Source: Lactarius indigo (Eukaryota; Basidiomycota; Agaricomycetes; Russulales; Russulaceae). Taken from it: a DNA stretch of 64,000 nt. The notes under the pieces were generated by a model. The model had not been told where the DNA came from, did no database searches, and was given only the letters and a program-made list of their open reading frames with translations. Below are positions 48,222 to 62,700 of the stretch, piece by piece; the stretch's first letter is position 1; the number at the start of each line of letters is the position of its first letter. The DNA lies in assembly GCA_025766275.1 (NCBI GenBank), contig JAFKAC010000004.1, forward strand, positions 2,108,001 through 2,172,000, given 5' to 3'. The position numbers and the translations under genes were made by a program.

Positions 48222-50491
48222 TCAGTCGCCAAGGCGCCGACAGAGCCTGTCCGGTATACGAGAAACCTGAGATGATCTCCACGCAAACGGGCGCCGACGC
48301 GGCCAAGATGTAGCCTGGGTGAGGAGCGTCGCAGGGACGACGGGCGCCGACGAGGGTTGGCTTCTTCTCGAGCTTGCACGAAATCTACACACACAAGGAC
48401 AGCAAGACTCGCACCCACGCCCCGGAAAGATCTTTCGGAGCAACGAGCGGAGCACAGAGAGAACGGCGACAATGCAGGGCTGACAATAGATCACCCTAGT
48501 GGGGCGCAAGCAGCCAGAGGAGGAAGTAAGGCGTACCATCGCAATGAGAGAGGATGACCGGTGGAAAATGAACCAAAGAGACCGGAAGACCAGGCGTAGA
48601 AAAGACATCTGGCTCACTGGAGACTGTTAATCGCGGGGGGCGGATAGTAGAGAGCGGTGATTGTCCTCACAATGGGCAATGACGGCACTCGCTGAGGACA
48701 AGACATCTGCATAGAGTGAAAAGGATCCTGCGCCAAGCGTGTTGTTGACCTTGACGGCTGTAGTATTGATGTCAGCAAGAGCACTCATAACGGTCTCGTT
48801 CATTCGTTGTAAAGTCCCAGCGAGTCGGGCTGTTGCTCGGACAGCATCAACTTGGGCGATATGCATTAATTTCACTTCAACACTACTGGAATTCAGAGCG
48901 TCTGACAAGTGACTGGCGCTCAGGGAAAGCCCCGTGAGAGACTGGACCGAGGACCCATGAGTAGAAGAAAATAAACAGAACGAGAAAGGTTGACTCGCGT
49001 TCATGGCTGAGAGGAGACCTCCTTCGATAAGTGAGACCTGTTGCCATATTTTTTCCTGTGAGGGTCGTTAGTGCAAGGAGAGTATCTGAACAAATATACG
49101 CGACCGGTGCATACAGTGGCGGTAAAAACCCTGCTGATCTGGCTATCCAGAAGCTCATACACCGAATCCAGTCTCGAATGTAATGTCCGCTCAAACTCAG
49201 TTGATAAGTCCATTAATGTTCGTGAATGCTATTCCAATGGGTCCGAGAGCGTCAGAACAAGTAGAGCAAGTACCTACATCGGATAAAACCAGCGAGTGTC
49301 CCACACTTTGCTGGAGTTGGACATCAAAAGTTTCTTGATGAGAACGCAGAACCTAACAACATGATTCAATTCCAGTGTGCTGATAGTAGAGCGACGTTCT
49401 TGGACGAATGACCTGCTGCAGCTCACCGAAGACTTTCTCAGAGATATCGATGTAGATTCTTTCTGTAATACCCGGAGACGCTTGGAGGTCGTCGACAGAG
49501 CGCTGTAGATCCTGTAGAGCACGGGAATAGGCAGGCGGCCGCAATAGAAAGTTATAGGTCTCACGGAAAGTAATGACTGCCAAAGAGTGCGCCTCTCATC
49601 CTCCTTCTCTGCGTGTTGCATGAGACGACGAACATATGCCACTTTCTCGATGGTAGCATTCCTGTATATCTCAAGCGCGAGATCTCAATGTATAAAATAT
49701 TAGTATTCATGCCGAGTCGATTGGGCGGAGCACGTGCCTTTTTCATTGCTGCGCTGATACGCAAAGCATAATTGCGCTACCGGAAGTGGTTGGCAGGGGG
49801 TAGTCTTAAGGGGAGAGACGCGTACGAATTTCGCGCAGATATCCAGAATAACTGGCCCAAGATTGAGTGCTCCTGGAAAGAGCCCTGCGGTGACTGTAAG
49901 CAACGCAGTGACTTCAACAGGCCCCGTACACTCACTCTACACATATGCCATGGGAGGCACGACCTCCCGACGCCCCTTCTTCCAAGAACACCTCGCATTC
50001 CAGAGGGATGGAATGAAATTCAGCGGTTCGCAGTTCGCACAAAGTCATCGAAATTGCAGCTGGGTTCACGGTTAAAAATTCATTTATGCGATATATATGC
50101 GTATAGGGTGCATACCCTTGACTCTCTCGTCAGCATCCATCTCTATGTCGGCGCACCTGGAGCGTATGCGCCCGGCGGCGCGACGAAAACAATCCGGTTT
50201 TCTCGCATATGACCCCATTGTACCTGACGACTTTGAGAGCGACTAAATGAGTCAAAGGTGAGGCTCACTACTCGCAGAATCTGAAATATCCTCGCTGAGT
50301 GCAAAGTCTACAAACAAACAGCCCAGTTCGTAAATGAACGGCTAGCTGTTTGAGTAGGAGAGCCACCGACCTAAGCTGCCCAGATCTGATGGCAGTGGGG
50401 AATCCCCTTTAGAGAAAATAGCCCTAGAAGAGGAAAGGCCATAAGCACTGATGGTTGGCAGTACGATGAAGACCGTAGCGAGTCGCATCAT
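48222..50491 (-). CDS. KAR5: Nuclear fusion protein KAR5/Tht1 family
   Basis: ER/nuclear-envelope protein needed for fusion of nuclei during mating (karyogamy). Read on the minus strand, the start at 50489-50491 gives a signal peptide, MMRLATVFIVLPTISAYG. Exons then give ARKPDCFRRAAGRIRSRCAD with IEMDADERVK, AAISMTLCELRTAEFHSIPL with ECEVF, ICVEALSRSTQSWASYSGYL, PQLCFAYQRSNEKDLALEIY and RNATIEKVAYVRRLMQH. This is the conserved Cys-rich N-domain (CFRRAA...C, SMTLCE.....PLEC, C..ALSRS.Q.W.SYSGYLRE.PQLC) of the family. A long helical region with many possible N-glycosylation sites (NSSS, NETV, NTTA, NNTL) follows, and a hydrophobic stretch near 48560-48610 may be the membrane anchor. The first two intron borders and the C-terminus are unresolved. 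One intron (49684-49737) is GC-AG. Confidence 0.82.
49684..49737 (-). other. GC-AG intron in KAR5
   Basis: The exon ends AATGAAAAAG and resumes ATCTCGCGC, giving SNEKDLALEIYRNATIEK, the family text. The intron begins GCACGTGC and ends ATTGAG, 54 bp. The nearby GT of CACGTG does not keep frame. Confidence 0.7.
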
Positions 50492-51966
50492 ATCCACGAC
50501 TCAACTGGCGCGTTACAGTAAACGCTCGGCGCTCGGCGCTCAGTTCCCGTCGTTCATCTCATCACGTGCCTGAACAAGGCGGAACGCCACAACGGGACCA
50601 GCGCTGAGCACTTCGAGCAATTTTGAGCACGTTGAGTACTGCTGGGTCGCCGAATCTGGTTTAAACATCGCGCCTGTTGTGTTACAAGAGTAAGAGAAGA
50701 GGGAAGTCAATTCCCCCGAGCCCTCGTTCAGGTTACCTATACCTGACAGTGCTGACACTGGCGGTGTCCTTTCGCCAGCGTCTTCCCGGATCTTGTCCCG
50801 AATTCTAGTTGACCGCAGCAGCCACTTTGTTGCTAGGTGGTCACCATCTTCGCCATCACTCGCTCGGAACCGGCGCCGGACGTAAGGAATGTTTTCGCCC
50901 GCACTCTTCAGCTCTCAGCGGGCTCCAGTAGATCGTCACGCGCGGTTAAGGAAGTGATTGATGTCCCTTTTTCTGACACAGTACTGCACCCGTCCCAAAA
51001 CCACGTCCTGGTGGTTAGAGCGGCGCTTTGATCAATGGATAACTTCCCTTACCTCCTTCCCAAACGTTTGTCGTTTCAGGTGGTGGTCGTTGAGGTCGGA
51101 GTATGGACTCTCTAGTCTCTAACAATGTGCGATATATGGCCCGATATCATAGGAAAGCGAATTTTACCAAGGTCCTATGTCCCTGATCATGTTCGTAACC
51201 TGTTTCAGTGGGCATATGATCTAGAACTCAAGACAACCGCATTCGGTCGATTTGTCTTGACTGAATTGTAGCATGCCGCTGCGAATTTCATCTGTGTCAT
51301 TCGGTTCATTCGGTTGTCAGTGTCCACCGACCTATTGGCAACTACGCGACTAACTCCAGTCATCCCAACATCTAGACGTCACGGTATCTTGATCGAAGGC
51401 ACGCGAGCCAGATCGGGATGGCGGCGACGCGGCCGCGGGTGTCGTTGTCACCCGGCTGACTGAATACCGGCTTCAACAATCCGGCGTCAATGCGAAGTCC
51501 GGAAGAACCACAGCAGACGCCGCTTCGCGAAGGTGACCTCTTGATTGGCTTGACTGGAGGCAGAGGCGATAAACTGGGTCGGGCACATTATCAGATTGAG
51601 TCAGTCTTCTAAGATGTGTCGTGCCCATCCGTCTTTCGGCTTGGTCTATGGCTTTACTACATTGATTGGGACAGTCTTATTTCCGAGATATATGAAGTAG
51701 GCTGCTGTTGCAACTTTACGTTTGGAACAGTCTACAACGAATCTAGACGACAAAGCGTGCGGCGTGTATGAAAAACAATAAACGGGCTATGGTTACAGCA
51801 GTTGGGATGCAGGCGCAAACATAGCGGTAAGGCCGCACAACGACCGGAGACGAAAGGCAGCTAGGGCCCCGAAAAATGCGAGGGTGATCGCGCAGGGTAT
51901 CCGATGTACAAAATTACTTCGTCCAGAACAAGGTAAGTTAGGAAAACAGAAGAGGGGAAATCGCGT
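50492..51966. other. Intergenic between KAR5 and the regulator-like gene
   Basis: About 1.5 kb with no supported gene. The frame at 50837-51031 lacks motifs. A short direct repeat CGCTCGGCGCTCGGCGCTC lies near 50524-50542. The region should contain the KAR5 promoter. Confidence 0.5.
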
Positions 51967-53645
51967 TTATCGACGCTCCTCGGCGCGGTGCTTGCGGTGA
52001 CTCGAAATGCCAGCAAGGGCACGGGCCTCCCACGGTCCTGGCCCTTCGCCTTCCATCCAGTTACCGGAGATAGAGTCGCGTTCGAAGTCGCCGTCCTTAT
52101 AGCCGTAGCGCTTCTGGAGTAACTTCAGGAGTGGGTTGCGAAGGGCTGGGTCCATGCGAACGCTCTCTCCCGGATGATAACTGCCTACGTCGTGCCGGGA
52201 GAGGCTCTCCTCGAACAGGGCCTCCTCGAATGTACAACCGCAATTGAGATGACCGGGAGGTGCCATGCGGGGAGGATGGGCCCGGCGTTCGCGACGCGAA
52301 TCGTGCCAGGCACACAAGGCGTTGCCCGCGCGATTGAGCGAGCAAAAGAGCTTGATGCGCGCATCTGTCCGTGCTTTCCACGAAGCTGCAAATGAGGGCG
52401 AGGTGGGGAGCTGCGGTGCCGGGGATGGAAGCCCACTAATCGATGATGATGAATACAGCGATCCCGACGCGGGATTGGCAAGCTCATTTTCGAGCTCACG
52501 GATCCGTAATCGGGCAGATTCATTGATGAGTTCTAGCTCTCGAACTTTGTTGCGTAGATACCGAAGCTCATCTTCAGTAGAGCGATTTGGTCGAGAACCC
52601 GCGGCAACCGCGGTGCTGGGGGTGATGGGCATCGTGCCACGACCAGAAGGGAAGTGTGCCAATTGCGGGATGATCAAAGGTGGTGCCGGCGTGGTGGCTG
52701 ATCGTGTCTGCGGGTAGGCGTTGAAAGACTCGGAGTATCCTGTAGTCGAAAAAACTGGAGGGGAATGAGCTCCCGATGCATTAGGATTAGCATAGTTGGA
52801 GTGATTATAGTCATGGTATTGCATGTATGACGTTGAGGGACTGCCCGAGGTAAGTGATCCAGACGGGGACGAGATGTTCTGAAAGGACAGAGGATTGGAA
52901 TGACCGTCGAAGCTCGCCGTTTGTATAGCGGGCTGCCCGGTAACATCAGCGCTGGTCTGAGACCAGACCATACCCGATGCTACATTATAAGATTCTTGTT
53001 GGTGCTGAGAGCCGTCGCTTGTAGGTGACGGGGAATTAGACCCCTCGGAATTGGGCGAGAGATGAATATCTCCCATAGCTCCTCGAAGACTCGACGAAGT
53101 CATGCTGGAGCCCGAGGACCGCGGCCGACCTTCCTCACCGAACGTTGGTCGTCGGATTGGAGGCTGTTCAAGCGGAGATATTAATACCTCCATGTGTCTA
53201 ATAGGGGAGCTGCGTACCCTGGCACCTGACACGGCAAAAGCATAGGCTTGCTGCCTTTCAGCCTCTATGACAGAGCATGAGGACCTGTCCCCCTTTGAAG
53301 AGATAAACACCCACCATTTTCGCTCTTAACCCATTGTTGAGGGTAATTCGCGCTCGACATTTTTGCCGCCTCGCCAGTGTATTTGTTACGTATCCTTGCC
53401 TCGTGTGGCGAGGTAGAATAAGGTTGCTTGGAACGCCTGAGGTGGGCGCCTGATGAGGAATGTCGACGAATGGGAGGAGGCGCTGATGCAACGGGCGGTG
53501 GCTTTGATGTGAAAGCCGGGGTGGTCGAGGACGGTACGTAGAAGGCTTTTGAATCGGATGCTTGCTCTAGCTTCACCTCGGGAGTGCTATCGGAAGATGA
53601 AGGCCGTTCAGGCCAGTTAAAAGCGTCGGGAGTCGGCTCCAGCAT
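51967..53645 (-). CDS. Conserved regulator-like protein with short coiled coil
   Basis: The ATG at 53643-53645 begins MLEPTPDAFNWPERPSSSDS. Conserved-looking parts: EARIRNKYTGEAAKMSSANY, with PQQWVKSEN; then SSCSVIEAERQQAYAFAVSG and PIRHMEVLISPLEQPP; a disordered Ser/Pro-rich middle; a leucine-zipper-like coil (EDELRYLRNKVRELELINES followed by ARLRIRELENELA); and a C-terminal block, AWHDSRRERRAHPPRMAPPG with LNCGCTFEEALF and NPLLKLLQKRYGYKDGDFER. The Cys/His/Arg-rich end and the coil suggest a DNA- or protein-binding regulator, but I cannot name a family. The frame breaks near 53309-53312: NGG and VFISSKGDRSS join cleanly if one G is added to the GGG run. The stop is at 51967-51969. Confidence 0.75.
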
Positions 53646-55617
53646 ATGCAATGCCACACAACAAATTATAGGAAAATGAGGTGAGGGACACAAAGCACGA
53701 GCTGGTGTTGCTGCCTGGGTGATGGTGTCACAACAACTGATCAGAGGTCGCGAGGGACTCAGATCCTACATTCCGTCCGCCAACCACCGAGATGTTTAAA
53801 AGAGTTGCAACAGGCTGTACGGATCCGTCATCACCATCTCGAAGCCTGCGATTAGGCGAACCCGCGGCGAGGGACCGTCGTTTGAAATGATCTGCATCTC
53901 CACAGTTTGGGTGTCTGGAAAATAGCCCTGACCCGAGAAAGCCTGGCCAATGGCGCACCACTTTGCCCGGGCCTGTCAGTGATCTTATCCCGAGAAATGA
54001 CACTCCGACCTGGCCTAACACAATAAGGAAACCTTTTCACTGATGGGTGTTCGTTCGTTGATGAGATAATTGTGTTATCGCCGGGAATAATATTTAGCCC
54101 AATTAACTGGTTACTGCTTGGCTGCTCAGCGATCTATCTGCACACAGCAGGCTCCCTAGCCCGGCGCTTGAACCTGGGGAACTTGGATGTTAGACTATAA
54201 CCGGTCCACAACCATCCCCCTCCGGTAGAAACCGAACAGAAAGTCAGTGCTTACACGTTTTGTTTCGGTTTCCCTCTCTCTCGATCGTTTCCGAACATAC
54301 CCTTTTGGGTGCGCAGTATTCTTTGCCTCGAGGGTAGTGCCAGATCCAACATCTGATCATTTATTCACCCCTTAAACACCCGGGTAAATGGGCACGTAAT
54401 ATCGCGCTATACCTTCTTACTTTGGCCTCTTGGGAGTAGCACTCACCACAGGAGGCGGAGTGGGACGGGCCATCGTGTAGGTGCGAAGAGGCCACGGGAA
54501 ACGAGAATATACCGAACAAAATCGGATGCTGTGTCCACTATACCCTAATTGTCCACATATTCTTTAACTTCGAGCTGAGGTGACGGCTCCCCTTCATACG
54601 AACGACTACGTGTCATTGTGAGCGACTTGAGTCCTTGAATCTACTACCCAAGATCGAGCCAACTATCGGGGAGGTTGCGTTGAAGTGTGTCGGTGGTTGT
54701 TAATACACGTGTTAGCACAAAAATATCCTCGCATGTCAACGGACGCATCGTAGCGCAGAGACGTTCAGAGCTGTTCGTTAGCAGGCCATAGCGGTCGCAT
54801 GGGACACGTAAAATATTTGCTAGACCATGTCACTAGCTCACTTTCTCAAGCGGGAAGGGCTCACTGTCGTAGTAAGTCGCAGTGTATACAGGCAGCTAAG
54901 GATGCTGGTGAGTCACCGTTATACTGCTTAGACAAGCCAGAATCGACCACCCCCTGAACAGCTCAAGTGGCGGCAGCCAACCAATGTAGCCTGCGGTGGA
55001 GTTAGTGTCGAGGTTGTTTGCAGACCACATCCTTCCACTTTTTCGCCTTTGGGAGCTGCTGGCTACCGTTCCACCATCCAGTTAACGGACGAACTGCGTA
55101 CAATGAGAACACGCCTACACGATGTTAACCTTGCCAGTGGAAGGATCCGTACTGGCTACTCGCGTGATCTCGACAGCGGGTTCTCCTCGACACCTTTTGA
55201 TAGATCGTAAACTCGAGTAGTGTGTGGCATATTTTCTACTTACAGTCTGAAGAGACGTGGGATAGGAAAGCAATGGAACTGCTGACGTCCATCATCGCTT
55301 ATTTGAATCTGACAAGAGAATTGCAAAAGCTCTGCAATCTGACACCCTGGCGACACTCCTGTAGGTGCGGACACATTCGAAGGTGAACTCGCCATCAGTT
55401 GCGCTCTCTCCGTGGTTTGGACGGAGTGACGGAGACAGACTTGAGTGGTTCTAAGCGCGGCACACTAAGTCCGTCCTTCCGTCCGATCTGGATTGAAGAA
55501 TTTGTCAGCCAACACCACGTGATTCCCACGCTTTAAGCCTTTTTTCTCTCTTGTTTTTTTTTTTTGTTCCTTCTCCTTAGCCGTTGAGGACATATCTTCA
55601 TTCCATCGCACTTACCG
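53646..55617. other. Divergent intergenic region, regulator gene / SAH1
   Basis: About 2 kb, no gene seen. The last 70 bases before SAH1 contain a T-rich/pyrimidine tract (about 55540-55580) typical of strong fungal promoters and leaders. Confidence 0.5.
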
Positions 55618-57433
<1,816 letters not shown>

Positions 57434-59520
57434 TTGGTTTGCTGGGACGGGAGTGCACTCTACGCAGACCTTCTAAACGGCCTCAACGCCGCTGTACATG
57501 GTGGAACCTCTCGTGTTCCGTCAACGTGTAAATTATGGACGAGTCTCAACGCTCTCGTCCGTGGCGTTGTGTTTCGAGCCAACCAGTGGGTGATGGGGAT
57601 GGAGTGAGCTGATTGAGGGGGAGGCGCTATTATTGTTACCGTTATCGTCGCCCATAGGGCCTCAACGAGCCCTTTGCAATAAACCCATGAGGCATTTGGG
57701 ATGCGATATGCTGACCTTCTACCTGTCTGTCGCTTGTGACCCATACCGTGGTTCGGACCATCTCATTATTCCTCGTGCCTGACGGCCATGAAAGGGCTCG
57801 TTGTTTGACCCCCGAAAAAAATCGAACAACAATGAGATCTCCCGCTTTCCATGGAAACAGTGCAGAATATGCCGACACATTACCTTTGATCATTTTCTCG
57901 ATCGGGAACCAAGTCGGGAAACCTAACTCTGGCCTCTTTTTTCATCTTCTGTTTCCTGGTCATCGGTCCAGCAAGCGAAGTCCCACCTCTCGGTCCTGTC
58001 GACCCTGATTTTTGTTGTCATATCTTAGATGATCGTGTCGTGGTTCGTCGCCGTCGGAAGTGCGTAGTGCCCCCTTCCTAATCGCGTACGATCATGCCGA
58101 CTACCGACGACCACTCGTTCTCCTTTTTCATGATCCTACTTCGAACTCAATCACTTTTTCAGTTGTTCCGCCAGTTGTCCCGCTGGCAACCATAATCAGT
58201 GGATGACCCAACGAAGAACCGGAACGTCCCCTTGTGTCCCGGCTACTGACACCATGACGCGTAACGTACGCGTTAGCTGCATCGGTTGTATCTCGGAATA
58301 CGGCCATATGGTGAGTACCCGACTAGACTCCGTTCCAGTTCCACGTGCAGAAACTCTGATTCACGTGGCTCGTAAACGTTCTGACCGTGCATGGCCGAAC
58401 GGCGGTGGTACTGTGAAGAGTACAAGATGCGATGGTTGTCGGAGATTCTATCGTACAGCAGGTGGGGGTGCATGCTGGTAGAATTCGCGACGAAGACGGC
58501 AAATGACATTCATGGCCCATTGCGCCTGACCACCCCAACTCCATATGCATCAAACAAGTCATACGGACCTCTTTATTCCAAGGTTCTGGGGCTGCGCACC
58601 TTCATACTGACGTACAATCGAAGATGCCAGGGTGTACAGAAGTAGGTTTCCCCAACTCTCTGAACCGATCGAGCGGGAGCGGAAACCTGAAGCATGGGTA
58701 CTTTTGTTATCGAGTTATAGATCAATCAACCAATCACGGCTCGTTCCATGAAACCCGACTTGTGTGCATCTTTCATTACGCCATTTGGAGTGTTCACAAA
58801 CCCGGTTGAGACGCAGCTTTCGCCGGCACCTCTACCATCTATGCAATAGTTGTTCCATTTCCCACAGCCTTACCCTCGAGTCGTGGCAGGCCTGTGAAAA
58901 AATTTGATTCACGATTAGCACCATTTTCCAGTTTCCAACATCACCGCACCCCCCCCACCAGTCCCTTAAACATATTCGCGTGTCTACGCACGCCATTCCC
59001 TGAACACTGATAACACCTCAATCATCGCCGCCTGTCATACCTTGTGGTCGTCGTGGCTGTGGCTTGAAGCACGGCACCAGTACCCTGCGGATGACCTGTG
59101 CTTGCTCAGATGCAAGCGCGATATATAATCAACTTTCCGGTGGTTGCCCACCCTGCGATTATCGTACACGTCAAGACTCTCACACTTGACTTGAGCACTC
59201 ATGGAAGTCAGATTTTAGGAGAGGAGAGTGAATTATCAGTGTATTGAGATTGCTCTGGTGTAATGGCTGGTACGACATCTATGAGCGGCACGTGGTTCAG
59301 TCTTGGGGCCGAGCGCTGACGCTAAGGGGTTACAGTGTGAGAAAGAGGTGATGCACTGCGGAATGCACTGCAGCTATTCGTAGACGACGCTGCGCACCGT
59401 GGAAAATAGAGTTGTGGGTGTTCGTGTCGATGACCTGGCGGGTGCGCCGTAACAAAGTAACTGAATCGTAGCGCACTGATATGCGCAAGCCATACGGGAA
59501 GAGCCGAGAGATCCGAAGTC
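57434..59520. other. Intergenic, no gene seen
   Basis: About 2.1 kb. Several short frames overlap on both strands without motifs or compatible splice sites (for example 58203-58481 plus and 58273-58562 minus). A C7 run lies near 58950. Confidence 0.5.
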
Positions 59521-59781
59521 TGTCTGAGTACCAGTGCGGGCTCTCCTTTTCCTCTCCTCTCGTCCTCTCCGTCCCGTCTTCTCCCTCCTCGTCCCGATTT
59601 CGCCTTAAATAGTTCCCATAAGCACGGTTTTTGCTGTCTTCCTTGTTTGTCGACCTTTCTTCAACTCTTTCCCTTCTATACTCACGGCGCAAACTAGATT
59701 TGATCGACTCCCACACTTTCGATTCGTATCCTCCCCTCGCGAGCTCTACAGCTCGCCTCCACCCTTCTCGCCAAAGGACCT
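59521..59781 (+). promoter_or_regulatory. Pyrimidine-rich promoter/leader of the LARP gene
   Basis: A strong C/T tract on the plus strand (about 59540-59600), then TTCTTCAACTCTTTCCC, ending at the ATG at 59782. CT-rich tracts mark transcription start zones of highly expressed fungal genes. A terminal CT-rich leader on a LARP gene would itself be of interest for translational control. Confidence 0.45.
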
Positions 59782-62700
59782 ATGGTCTCTCCCACTTCTA
59801 CTACATCCCAGACGCCCGCCCTGTCTTACGCTGAAAGTGCAAAGAAAGCACAAGGAGCCAAGCTTGCTTCACAACATACGCAGAAACCCCTCTCCATCCC
59901 ACCTCGTCAACCTCCCGCTCCAGTGCTAGAGTCTAAAAGGGCTGGAACATCCTCTCCGACGGTTGAAACCACTCTGACATCCCTGGCTGATCTCTCTCTT
60001 CACGATGGATCTCCCTCTGGCGCCAATCCACCAGTACTTACTTCACCTGGTGAATATTCGTCGCATAGCTCGACCACTATGACGATCGACACCGCTCCCA
60101 CCGACATTGTGTCATCCACCTCTACAAAGGCGGTTCCCATACCGAATGTGTGGAATCAGAGGATCCAGCAAAGGGCACAGACACGCCCACAACCTCGTCC
60201 TCCTCAGTCTCTCCCGCATATGACTCAATCGCACGCGCTACGTGTTCCATCTCCTACACGAGATTCATTCTTCCACTTCATCTGGCTTGCGGCAGCCTGA
60301 CGTCCCTGGTCTCTGTCAGTGTTCGGACCGACCAGATACCTTCTTCCCCGTCTGGCCTCAATGGTGCATCCGTCGCATCGTCTACATCCAGCCCCAGTAC
60401 AGGGACTACACCTTCCTTGCGGAGAGAACCACTCCCACATCCTCCCCCTGTCGATGATGCCGAGAGTTGGCCAGAAGTAGGAAAGAGTCAGACCTCTGCT
60501 GGGAAATCCCAGCGCGTTGGCAATGGGTACGCTGGTTCAGTCGAAGCAAAGGACGTGGAGGAGAAAGACGCCGATGGGCTCTCCCAAAGCCATCCAGGAA
60601 CGCCGAGAAAGAGTGCGTCTTTTCTTCGCGTTCACCTCTCCAAGTCCATCTTCTTCTCTACCCGAGCTTTGTCAGTTTCGTGTTTGTTCCGATGTCCGGT
60701 ACTTACGTTTTTTAACGCCCGGGTTGTATCTGCTGCCTTGTAGGTGAGAAGACCAAGTGGATTGTGATACCTCCAGAGGAGCTCCAAGCCACTGCTGATT
60801 CCCTCAACCCTCCGAAGGTCATACGCCCAGTCTCGGAGTCATTCACAGCTCGGCAGCCGAAACAGTCAAACACGCAATGCTGCTGCTTCTGGTTCTGGTT
60901 CTATGCAGGGCTCGCAAGCCCCGAGCAAGACTGCCTCAGGTCGGACGTCTACTTCCCACTCTCGAGCTCATAGCCCGAGTAGTATGGCATCCAGCCCGCA
61001 GCATCCTGGACGTGGTCGGCAGCTTCCCGTAGACATCAGAGGCATACAAGCTCCCGAACAGCAGCAGCAACAACAGTCATCTCGAGGTAACTCACCTCGA
61101 GCATATGCTGACGCGGCGCTATCCCCTGTTCATTACGGCCAGATCGCTCAAGACATTCATCCGTACGGGACTTTACCTACTCAATCAGCAAACGCCCAAC
61201 CCTACATACCCCAGCAACCCCCAGCACCAGCACAGCCGCCCCATTATCCTCCTGCGCTACAATTGAATCCGACTCACCCACAACAACCCTACACGTCATC
61301 GTCTGTCTCCCCTTACCCGCAACCGTATCCGCTCCACACGCCATCAGATAGATACGGGCCTGCACCTACGCAACCTCTTCCCCCAAGCTGGGCAGCGCCG
61401 GAACATTACGTATATTCCTATGGGTATCCACCATACGCACAACCACATCCGATTATATACTGGCCTAGCAATCTGCCTTTAGACGTGAGGCAAGACGGAC
61501 GCACAATGTATCCGTCATATCCACCGGTGCAACCACCTCAGCAAACCGTGCCGCCGCCTCACGTATCAGAGGACGACGCCGCGCCGTCAGGGGGAGAGGA
61601 ACCTGCTACCCACCCTGCTTTACCACCACCAACCATGATCGCTCGCCCCCCGCCGCCACAAGAATCAGACGCCGTTGCCGGATATCGCGCGGTGAAACCC
61701 ATATTAGACACCAGCTCTGATTGGGAGGAGTCGACGCGGGGAAGGCGCGATATGATATTTGGGAGTGTAGGTGCACCAGGGGGATGCAAAAGTCCGAGTC
61801 CACCGCCGCAACCGAGCTCGGAGGCACAACCAGTAGCCATAGATGGCCAGTCTGTGAACGAAAAGACCGAACGGGCGCTCGGCGACGTTCTCGATTGGTG
61901 TATCTCCCGGGGAAGCAGGTCCATCGCATGTACGTTCAAGAGCGCGGTCACAACCGCGACTGTCACGAACGGAGAGCCTGTCAGATGGGAAGAGTTCAGA
62001 GCCGCACGTGGCTACGGGGGTTAAAGTCGTTGATCTTACCTCTCCTGAGACGAAGTGGGAGTTTGGAACGGCAAATCAACCGCAGGACTGAATACACTCA
62101 GGACGATAAAAGCAGCAGACCGGAGCTCGCCGAGCCTCAACCTCTTTCGCATGCTCACGCAGCGCCATCCAAAGCATCTCTGGATGTTAGCTTGTTGTTC
62201 AATGGTCCCCTGCAGGAGTCCTTGTTACCTATTGTACCGGCGGAGCCTTCGTTGGCAGAGTTACACCATCCGTATCCTCAGCCACACCACCAGCTGTCAT
62301 ACGTACTTCCACAGCACATGCATGTCCCACCACCTCCCCCTTCACAGGAGGAGTTGCAAGTGCAAACTGGACCAGGTCCATACCCCGTCCATCAGCCCCC
62401 TCCACAGCCGCCGTCGGGTTCTAGCGCTGACGGGTTTGAGGTCAAGGACTATGGTTATGGGTTTGGGCGCGCAAGTGGGACAGGTCATGCCGTAATGTCG
62501 ACGCGTGAGGAGCGCATCGTGCGAGAACGGGAATGGGAACGCAACCGCGATCCAGAACGTGAACCATACGCTTGGCGCCCCCCGCGTCGTGGCTCTTATA
62601 GTGGGCACCACGAGCCGTGGAGGGTATGGTGTGCGCAGAGGACGAGGTGCGAATGGATTTGGACGTGGTATCTCTGGCCGCGGGTTCGGGCGGGGAGGAT

